A DNA stretch of 15,514 nt from Coriobacteriaceae bacterium (GTDB taxonomy: Bacteria; Actinomycetota; Coriobacteriia; Coriobacteriales; UBA8131), in NCBI GenBank assembly GCA_012515495.1, contig JAAYYH010000169.1, forward strand, positions 1-15,514. The letters run 5' to 3'. The position numbers and the translations under genes are program-made. Position 1 is the stretch's first letter, and the number at the start of each line of letters is the position of its first letter. Shown here piece after piece: positions 7,609 to 13,096 of this stretch. The notes beneath the pieces are model-generated. The model saw only the letters and a list, made by a program, of their open reading frames with translations. It did no database searches and had not been told where the DNA came from.

Positions 7609-8049
7609 TTAATGAACCGGCACACAGGCGCAGGGGCTTCCGCAGCTCACCGACTGGCAAGAACACGTGGATGACGAGTAGCTCAGGCAGCTGCACGAGT
7701 CATTATCGCAACCACAGACGCTCTCACAGCTACATATCGAGTACCCATCACAGCTGCAGACACTCTCACAGGTGCAGACCTCATCGCAGGCACAGGTGGT
7801 TGTTGACCCAGGTTGCGTGGTGTAGACCACGTCGCAGGTGCAGAACTCGCCAGTGACAACGCCTTCTGAGCTGATAACGCCCTCGGTTCCCTCTCCTTCG
7901 ACGAAGAAGGTCTTCATGCCTGGCTTGTAGATGCTGTTGCCATCGACGATGATCTCGATCTGTGGTTTAGGCAGAGAGGTGCCGCTGCCGCTGACAGTGC
8001 GATCGTTGTACGAACCTGATGAGGCAGATGAAGCATTCTTATCTGGCAT
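7609..8049 (-). CDS. Cys-rich RiPP precursor-like protein with a CxC ladder
   Basis: This 146-residue protein has two unlike halves. Residues 1-69 contain no Cys: a Ser/Gly/Asn-rich start, then an IEIIVDG...YKPGMKTFFVEGEG stretch that looks leader-like. Residues 70-146 hold 19 Cys, of which 18 form nine CxC pairs (70/72, 86/88, 92/94, 98/100, 106/108, 112/114, 119/121, 129/131, 140/142) and one (136) is single. Several pairs are spaced CxC-x3-CxC; fillers are Ser, Thr, Asp, Glu and Gly, with Lys and Arg absent. There is no signal peptide or His-rich motif. The ATG lies inside the end of the SPASM radical SAM gene (11-base overlap), with GGAG upstream. This arrangement is typical of substrates of SPASM maturases that link Cys sulfur to carbon (sactipeptides, ranthipeptides). 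A metallothionein-like metal binder is the main alternative. I do not recognise the family. Confidence 0.8.
   Translation of the reverse strand: MPDKNASSASSGSYNDRTVSGSGTSLPKPQIEIIVDGNSIYKPGMKTFFVEGEGTEGVISSEGVVTGEFCTCDVVYTTQPGSTTTCACDEVCTCESVCSCDGYSICSCESVCGCDNDSCSCLSYSSSTCSCQSVSCGSPCACVPVH
7624..7842 (-). repeat. Short-period Cys-codon repeat encoding the CxC ladder
   Basis: The codons for residues 70-142 of the precursor repeat a degenerate unit of about 6-7 codons containing TGx-N3-TGx, seen in the peptide as CTCESVCSC, CSCESVCGC and CSCQSVSC. The repeat suggests growth by tandem duplication, and it is where length differences between strains would be expected. It is degenerate rather than an exact DNA repeat. 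Confidence 0.6.
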
Positions 8050-9418
8050 CTTCTTCTCTCCAATCCATCTTTCGCTGGATCTGGTTCAGGGTCAGTCTTC
8101 GGTTGATGACACAACGCTGACTGCCCTGATGTTCGGCAGGTGTCCGTCCCTCGAGAACCTTAGCGGCGCAGTCACCAGTGCAATGCCAGCGACAGAAGCA
8201 ATCGGTACAGAAAGGGATATTCTTGACATTGAGATCTGCAAGTTCCCCGAGCTTGTCTTCATCGTAGACATAGTCGCCGAGCTCTGGATCATATCTTCCA
8301 TAGAAATAGCGCTCGCTGCGGGGATCGCTTTTGTAGGAGACCTCATAGCAGGCAGTGACATCTCCGGTGGGAGTTACGGTATAAGAGCCGCTTGAAACCT
8401 TGCAGAAGGCATCGGTGATCATGTCCTGTCGGGCACCAGAATAGACAAGGCGCAGCCCTTTCTCACGGGCAACTTCAAGTGCCTTGAGGTAGTTCTCACA
8501 GAAGAGCTCGGCGGATGGCGTGCTGTCACTTGATGTCACGCAGCGGCCACATTCCCATACCGGTTCAAAATGCAATTGTTCAACGCTGGGGTAATTGTCT
8601 GCAACGAAAGCCGCGATTTCAGCCATGCGTACCACCATGGCTTCTGTTACTGTCGCACGGATGCCAAAGTTCAACTCGGCCTCGGCCAGTCGTCTCATAG
8701 TCCGGTCAACGTAGATGAAGGAGCCTGATCCATCCGCTAGGGGTCTTTGAGCATCTTGTAACTCGGGTAGTCCATCGAAGGAGATATTGACGTTGTCGAA
8801 ATTCGCAACCAAGAACTCGAGCTGCTCCTCATTCATCACACCATTGGTTGCAGTGTTGAGGACAACGGGGAAATCAACTTCCTCGCTAAGGTCTCTGGCA
8901 TACCAGACGATCTCGCGTAGCGTCTCAAAAGCGCTGAACGGTTCGCCGTTGCCGTGGATACTCACGAGGAAGTTCCTACAGGGCATCCCTTCGGCGGCTA
9001 GTTCTTGTGCGTTCTTAGCGATGAAGTCGATAGCGCGTCTGGCCGCGTCAAGGCTGAGCGTGGTGAGCTGCTCTCCGTTGCCGCCACCCTCGCCACCAAA
9101 GGCGTAACAGTAACTACAGCGCAGATTACAGCGGTTGGTGGGAAAGAGAGTGACCTGCGTGGGGCGGAAATCTGGTTCATGGCTTGGAAAAGGGCGTCTC
9201 TCAAAGAAGCCATGCTCCTCAAGAGCCTGTATCATTACGCGGCTTTCGTCGTCCTGGTTTGTCAACGAGGTGGGGTCTGCCGCATAGTCCAATGCGATGC
9301 GGATGGCGTTCTCGTTGGCGCGCGCCATGACACGGCGCAATGGTGCATAGAGTATCGGGCCTTTTTCATCTGTGATTACGAAGAGTTCGGGTGGTTGCTT
9401 TTCAACTTGTACAGGCAT
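8039..9418 (-). CDS. Radical SAM/SPASM peptide maturase
   Basis: This 459-residue enzyme is of the type that modifies ribosomal peptides. An N-terminal region (about 12-75; PILYAPLRRVMARANENA) resembles the front domain of many SPASM maturases. The radical SAM core has CxxxCxxC at Cys97, Cys101 and Cys104 (NRCNLRCSYCY) and a GNGEP motif (156-160) in place of the common GGEP. The C-terminal SPASM domain is complete: Cys339-x12-Gly-x4-Cys357, then CX2CX5CX3C at Cys404, 407, 413 and 417, and a final Cys436. That is the pattern for two auxiliary Fe-S clusters in anSME-like enzymes. AGGA sits 6 bases upstream of the start, only 9 bases after the PqqD-like gene, and the 3' end overlaps the precursor gene by 11 bases. 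Thioether crosslinking of the Cys ladder is the likeliest reaction by family and context; the exact bond cannot be read from sequence. Confidence 0.93.
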   Translation of the reverse strand: MPVQVEKQPPELFVITDEKGPILYAPLRRVMARANENAIRIALDYAADPTSLTNQDDESRVMIQALEEHGFFERRPFPSHEPDFRPTQVTLFPTNRCNLRCSYCYAFGGEGGGNGEQLTTLSLDAARRAIDFIAKNAQELAAEGMPCRNFLVSIHGNGEPFSAFETLREIVWYARDLSEEVDFPVVLNTATNGVMNEEQLEFLVANFDNVNISFDGLPELQDAQRPLADGSGSFIYVDRTMRRLAEAELNFGIRATVTEAMVVRMAEIAAFVADNYPSVEQLHFEPVWECGRCVTSSDSTPSAELFCENYLKALEVAREKGLRLVYSGARQDMITDAFCKVSSGSYTVTPTGDVTACYEVSYKSDPRSERYFYGRYDPELGDYVYDEDKLGELADLNVKNIPFCTDCFCRWHCTGDCAAKVLEGRTPAEHQGSQRCVINRRLTLNQIQRKMDWREEDAR

Positions 9419-9427
9419 GGAGTTTCC

Positions 9428-9901
9428 TCAAACGCGATTCTCAAAAAGGGAGATATACACCTTGTTCTGCAGATACCCCGCTTGGCCTAACGTCACAAAG
9501 AACTCCGCGACCCCAGCACCATCCAGCGGTGACGAGACGAGGATTGAAGCCTCTTTAGCGATTTGACCTAAGCTGCGACTGCCATCGGCCAGCATGATGA
9601 GCTCTGCCCCGATCTTATCGATGTTGAAAACGTGAGTATCAGCGAAAAAGCCCAGGACAGTATCCCGTAGGTCGTCAGAGAGCAATTGGATACCTGCGAT
9701 CATGACCGGTCCGACGGCTGCATCTATCGATATACCCTCTGGAGTAGTGAAATCAACAGCGGAAGACGAATTTCTAGCAGCTCCACCAAGCTCTCTTTCT
9801 AAAGACCATAGCCGCGTTGTTAGTGCGGAGCCAGTGACGCTCACGAAGGAGGCGATGATAACCAAGCCGCCAACGCCCTTTATGAAGTCTCGTCGTTCCA
9901 T
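9428..9901 (-). CDS. PqqD-like RiPP recognition element with a twin-arginine signal
   Basis: This 157-residue protein is the first gene of the operon. The start at 9901 is chosen because GAGGAGG lies 4 bases before the ATG and the protein then opens with MERRDFIKG, a good match to the Tat consensus (S/T)RRxFLK. The frame is open upstream to 9964 without such a site. A hydrophobic segment (about 9-26) ends in VTGSA, a plausible signal-peptidase site. After a Ser-rich linker and a middle region (about 50-88), residues about 91-147 match the PqqD/RRE fold: VFNIDKIGAELIMLADGSRSLGQIA, then GVAEFFVTLGQAGYL. RRE domains bind leader peptides and present them to radical SAM maturases, normally in the cytoplasm. 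A Tat signal on such a domain is unusual; it could mean export of the domain, or a membrane anchor. The PqqD-like call rests on motif reading and is moderately firm. Confidence 0.72.
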   Translation of the reverse strand: MERRDFIKGVGGLVIIASFVSVTGSALTTRLWSLERELGGAARNSSSAVDFTTPEGISIDAAVGPVMIAGIQLLSDDLRDTVLGFFADTHVFNIDKIGAELIMLADGSRSLGQIAKEASILVSSPLDGAGVAEFFVTLGQAGYLQNKVYISLFENRV

Positions 9902-10003
9902 TGGTCCTCCTCGATGACCAGACGCTCCATGAACAACAGCGATGACCCGAAGTGATACATACAACCAGTACCGACATGGTTGGTAAAAGCGTCGAATTTA
10001 TTC

Positions 10004-10012
10004 ATTCTAACA
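10004..10012 (-). promoter_or_regulatory. Candidate extended -10 promoter of the RiPP operon
   Basis: The minus strand reads TGTTAGAAT, an extended -10 (TGn plus TAGAAT), about 100 bases upstream of the PqqD-like gene. There is no convincing -35 box at the right distance, so the call is weak. No competing promoter is visible inside the operon. Confidence 0.35.
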
Positions 10013-10042
10013 CAGCAGAATACGCAGGTGAGGTAGTTTTTT

Positions 10043-10063
10043 GATAGTCCGAATGGCACTATC
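10043..10063. promoter_or_regulatory. Operator-like dyad GATAGT-N9-ACTATC
   Basis: A perfect 6-bp inverted repeat with a 9-base centre lies between the two divergent promoters, about 30 bases upstream of the candidate RiPP -10. Its place fits a dimeric regulator. The T-run precedes the dyad on the plus strand, so it is not a terminator in either direction. Confidence 0.3.
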
Positions 10064-10114
10064 TGTTCAGGTTATCAGTTAAGGCAACCAAACTATGGTT
10101 AGATTTGAATCCTC

Positions 10115-10157
10115 CTGTTGACTCCCTGTTGACAGAACCGCGCACTTCTCTCATAAT
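10115..10157 (+). promoter_or_regulatory. Promoter of the sulfhydrylase-cysK genes with an overlapping direct repeat
   Basis: TTGACA (10129-10134) and CATAAT (10152-10157) are separated by exactly 17 bases, a near-consensus sigma-70 promoter. The octamer CTGTTGAC occurs twice (10115-10122 and 10126-10133), 11 bases apart, and the second copy covers most of the -35 box. Two binding sites one helical turn apart over a -35 box suggest a regulator site. Confidence 0.6.
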
Positions 10158-10225
10158 CCTATAAACATACTGAATAAGTAGGAAATAAAGAATAAGCCTT
10201 GACTAAGAACGAAAGGAACTTCCTG

Positions 10226-11505
10226 ATGAGCTATAGATTCGAAACCCTGCAATTACATGTTGGCCAGGAGCAGCCTGATCCAGCAACAGATTCTCGCGCG
10301 GTGCCCATCTACCAGACAACGGCCTATGTCTTCCACGATTCAGCTCACGCGACTGCCCGCTTTGGCTGCAGGATGCCGGCAATATCTACGGGCGCCTGAC
10401 TAACTCCACACAAGACGTCTTAGAGAAGCGTATCGCCGCACTCGAGGGCGGAGTGGCTGCTCTGGCTACAGCCTCTGGAGCTGCCGCCGTCAGCTACGCA
10501 TTCCTCGCGCTCGCTCAGGCAGGGGATCACATCATCGCGCAGAAGACAATCTATGGCGGTACATACAATCTGCTCGCCCATACTCTAGCGCTCTACGGAA
10601 TCGAGACGAGTTTTGTCGATGTGCATGATCCAGCAGAGGTGGAAGAGGCAATCCGACCAAATACAAAGGTGATCTTCCTAGAAACCTTTGGCAACCCAAA
10701 CTCCGATATTCCCAACATTGACGCGATATCCGTGCTCGCCCACGAACATGGTTTGCCGGTGGTAGTCGACAACACCTTCGCCACACCCTATCTCTTCCGC
10801 CCAATCGAGCACGGTGCAGACATCGTCATCCACTCGGCCACCAAGTTCATCGGCGGGCACGGTACCACACTTGGCGGAATCATCGTCGATTCTGGGAACT
10901 TTGATTGGGCGGCAAGTGAAAACTACGGCCCGATTGCGGCTCCTAATCCCAGTTATCACGGTGTCTCGTTCACGGATGCCGCTGGCCCTGCTGCTTTTGT
11001 GACCTATGTGCGCGCTATCTTGTTGCGTGACACGGGTGCGTCGATCTCACCATTCAACGCGTTCTTGTTGCTTCAGGGCGTTGAGACACTCTCGTTACGC
11101 ATAGACCGTCATCGAGAGAATGCCTTGAAAGTCATCGCGTATCTGTCTGAGCATCCGCTGGTAGAGCGTGTGAATCATCCCTCGTTGCCCAACCACCCCA
11201 ATCATGGACTCTATCAGCGTTATTTCCCCCAAGGAGCCGGATCGATCTTCACCTTTGATATCAAGGGTACGCAGAAAGAGGCACACGCTTTCATCGACAA
11301 CCTAGAGATATTCTCGCTGTTGGCAAATGTCGCTGACGTTAAGAGTCTGGTTATCCATCCAGCTACCACCACGCATTCACAGTTGACCGCTGAGGAGCTC
11401 ATTGAGCAGGGGATCCATCCTAATACCATACGTCTTTCAATTGGCACTGAGCACATCGACGATATCATTGCCGACCTCGAGCGCGGTTTCGCCGCGGTAC
11501 AATAA
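10226..11505 (+). pseudogene. O-acetylhomoserine aminocarboxypropyltransferase (sulfhydrylase), frameshifted
   Basis: This is a PLP enzyme that makes homocysteine from O-acetylhomoserine and sulfide. As given, the frame is broken: the first 46 codons (MSYRFETLQLHVGQ...HATARF) end in a TGA at 10397, while the rest of the protein continues in another frame from about 10366. Assuming one missing base in TTTGGCTGCAG (10361-10371; GGCCTG to GGCTG) restores a continuous 426-residue protein reading RFG-LQDAGNIYGRLTN, the normal length and sequence for the family. The PLP lysine is in HSATKFIGGHG (about residue 207 of the repaired protein). I start at 10226, where AAAGGA lies 8 bases upstream; a TTG at 10199 is less likely. 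Everything downstream is intact and well conserved, so this is either a recent mutation or a base-call error. cysK follows after 25 bases, probably in the same operon. Confidence 0.85.
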
Positions 11506-11530
11506 ACAATAGTGAACAAAGGAGAACACC

Positions 11531-12463
11531 ATGTCGCGCATCCATACATCTGCCGATCAGCTCATCGGTAAGACCCCGCTTTTGCAGCTCAATCGTATTG
11601 AAGCGGAGTTTGGCCTGCAAGCTAAGCTTTTGGCAAAATTGGAATACTTCAACCCGGCCGGATCAGTGAAGGATCGTATAGCCAAAGCCATGATTGATGA
11701 CGCTGAGGCTGCAGGCAGATTGAGGCCTGGCTCGGTCATCATCGAACCTACCAGCGGAAATACCGGTATCGGTTTAGCAGCAGTGGCCGCAGCTCGTGGT
11801 TATCGGATTATCATCACAATGCCTGAGACTATGTCGGTCGAACGTCGTCAGCTGATGAAGGCTTACGGTGCCGAGCTGGTGTTGACCGAGGGTGTCAAGG
11901 GCATGAAAGGCGCGATTGCGAAAGCAGAAGAGCTTGCGGTGGAAATCCCCAACAGCTTTGTACCTGCTCAGTTCTCCAATCCAGCTAATCCCAAGATCCA
12001 CACCGAGACTACCGGTCCAGAGATCTGGGATGATACGGACGGTGCGGTTGATATCTTCGTAGGCGGCGTTGGCACTGGTGGCACTATTACCGGAGTAGGA
12101 CGGTATCTCAAATCACAGAATCCAAACGTCAAGGTCGTTGCCGTTGAACCAGCCTCCTCTGCTGTCTTGTCTACAGGTGTTGCTGGTTCTCACAGGATTC
12201 AGGGAATCGGGGCAGGATTTGTGCCCGATATCCTCGACACATCAATCTATGATGAGATAATCACCGTTGAGGATGAAGATGCGTTTGCGGCTGGTAGGCT
12301 TATAGCGAAAAGCCAAGGAGTGCTCGTGGGTATCTCTTCTGGTGCTGCGGCACATGCTGCCATCCAGGTGGCAAAACGTCCAGAGAATGCCGGTAAGACC
12401 GTGGTTGTCCTGTTCCCGGATAACGGCGAACGCTACCTTTCCACTGCCTTATTCGCAGAATAG
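11531..12463 (+). CDS. cysK: Cysteine synthase A (O-acetylserine sulfhydrylase)
   Basis: This PLP enzyme makes cysteine from O-acetylserine and sulfide in the cytoplasm. The 310-residue length is standard. Lys47 in NPAGSVKDR is the PLP Schiff-base lysine. PTSGNTGIGLA (73-83) is the substrate-binding loop, GGVGTGGTITG (178-188) binds the PLP phosphate, and ISSGAA near residue 275 carries the PLP-nitrogen serine. AAGGAG sits 6 bases before the ATG, and the gene follows the sulfhydrylase after 25 bases. A cystathionine beta-synthase-like relative is possible but less likely at this length without extra domains. Confidence 0.95.
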   Translation: MSRIHTSADQLIGKTPLLQLNRIEAEFGLQAKLLAKLEYFNPAGSVKDRIAKAMIDDAEAAGRLRPGSVIIEPTSGNTGIGLAAVAAARGYRIIITMPETMSVERRQLMKAYGAELVLTEGVKGMKGAIAKAEELAVEIPNSFVPAQFSNPANPKIHTETTGPEIWDDTDGAVDIFVGGVGTGGTITGVGRYLKSQNPNVKVVAVEPASSAVLSTGVAGSHRIQGIGAGFVPDILDTSIYDEIITVEDEDAFAAGRLIAKSQGVLVGISSGAAAHAAIQVAKRPENAGKTVVVLFPDNGERYLSTALFAE

Positions 12464-12473
12464 CGGCTATCCA

Positions 12474-12546
12474 TTGGCAGCGTATCGAGGTTGAGACAGA
12501 TAAGGCGACAACAATGCAGATGGCGGCAAAGCTGGTACGCTGCCAA
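12474..12546. repeat. Perfect 11-bp inverted repeat between cysK and the Rrf2 gene
   Basis: TTGGCAGCGTA (12474-12484) and its exact complement TACGCTGCCAA (12536-12546) flank 51 bases. The repeat starts 11 bases after the cysK stop and ends 54 bases before the Rrf2 start. There is no U-run after the right arm, so a simple terminator is unlikely. An RNA structure controlling read-through, or paired operator half-sites, is possible. Confidence 0.55.
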
Positions 12547-12600
12547 CAGGGTAATATCTCAAACGATCCATAGTGCGATTGGGGAAGACGGAGTGCAAAG

Positions 12601-13029
12601 ATGATGATATCGACCCGTGGTCGTTATGCGTTAAGGGTGATGATCGACCTGGCAGAGCACCGCAGCGGCGGATTCATCCCCTTGAAAGATGTGGCCAGGC
12701 GGCAGGCGATCTCCCAGAAGTATCTTGAAGGTATCATGACGCTGCTCTCGAAGAATGAGCTGGTTGAGGGATTACGGGGAAAAGAGGGCGGATATCGACT
12801 GAGCCGTGATCCAAAAGATTACCGAGTTGGCGATATATTGCGGATAACAGAAGGCACTTTGGCTCCGGTCGCGTGTTTGGGCAGCAACGAGAAGCCCTGC
12901 GAGCGTGCAGCAAGTTGCAAAACTCTTCCCCTCTGGACGGAATTAGACAGGTTAATAGCTGGTTATCTGGATAGCGTGACCCTTGCTGATCTGGCAGCGA
13001 TTGATACAGCAGGGGAGTATGTTATCTGA
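12601..13029 (+). CDS. Rrf2-family transcriptional regulator with three Cys (IscR/CymR-like)
   Basis: This 142-residue winged-helix regulator starts with the family signature MISTRGRYALRVMIDLA. The recognition region is about 26-50 (PLKDVARRQAISQKYLEGIM), followed by the wing GLRGKEGGYRLSR (58-70). Cys92, Cys100 and Cys106 are placed as in IscR, where three Cys bind a 2Fe-2S cluster, but the first gap here is seven residues instead of five. The protein may thus sense Fe-S status or cysteine/sulfide. Its position just after cysK matches sulfur-metabolism regulators such as CymR. GGAG lies 7 bases before the ATG. It is a candidate regulator of the upstream sulfur genes and perhaps of the divergent Cys-rich peptide operon. 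Confidence 0.9.
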   Translation: MMISTRGRYALRVMIDLAEHRSGGFIPLKDVARRQAISQKYLEGIMTLLSKNELVEGLRGKEGGYRLSRDPKDYRVGDILRITEGTLAPVACLGSNEKPCERAASCKTLPLWTELDRLIAGYLDSVTLADLAAIDTAGEYVI

Positions 13030-13041
13030 TAAACAGACTAT

Positions 13042-13068
13042 CGTGGGAAGCCCATTGGGCCACCCACG
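13042..13068 (+). other. Nested RNA hairpin between the Rrf2 and foldase genes
   Basis: CGTGGG (13042-13047) pairs with CCCACG (13063-13068); inside it GCCC (13050-13053) pairs with GGGC (13057-13060) around an ATT loop. This gives a 6-bp and a 4-bp stem separated by a 2x2 internal loop. It is not followed by a U-run (GCAACAATC comes next), so it is not a canonical intrinsic terminator. It may stabilise or separate the mRNAs of the two genes. Confidence 0.5.
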
Positions 13069-13096
13069 CAACAATCAGACTGAAAGAAGTGAAATA

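Larger units (their letters stand above)
9902..10225. other. Divergent intergenic region between the RiPP operon and the sulfur genes
   Basis: These 324 bases hold no gene I can support. They contain a candidate extended -10 for the RiPP operon (10004-10012, minus), a dyad GATAGT-N9-ACTATC (10043-10063), a small hairpin AACCA-N5-TGGTT (10086-10100), an 11-base-period direct repeat CTGTTGAC (10115-10133), and the plus-strand promoter for the sulfhydrylase gene (10129-10157). I see no S-box, T-box or other riboswitch core. The untranslated leaders are about 60 bases (plus side) and about 90-100 bases (minus side). Confidence 0.6.

Noticed and set aside
7609..8049. Metallothionein as the main reading of the Cys-rich protein
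   Set aside because: CxC pairs fit, but the long Cys-free leader, the overlap with a SPASM maturase gene and a nearby PqqD-like protein favour a modified-peptide precursor. Kept as the chief alternative.
9005..9490. 161-residue plus-strand frame opposite the maturase start
   Set aside because: It lies across the antisense of the maturase radical SAM motif and has no family-like motifs. It is a shadow of a well-supported gene.
10016..10225. SAM or other riboswitch upstream of the homocysteine/cysteine genes
   Set aside because: The promoter leaves only about 60 bases of leader and no S-box, SAM-II or T-box core is present. Only small dyads are seen.
10226..10399. Programmed ribosomal frameshift joining the two parts of the sulfhydrylase gene
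   Set aside because: No slippery heptamer or downstream stimulatory structure is evident, and family members are encoded in one frame. A one-base deletion explains the break fully.
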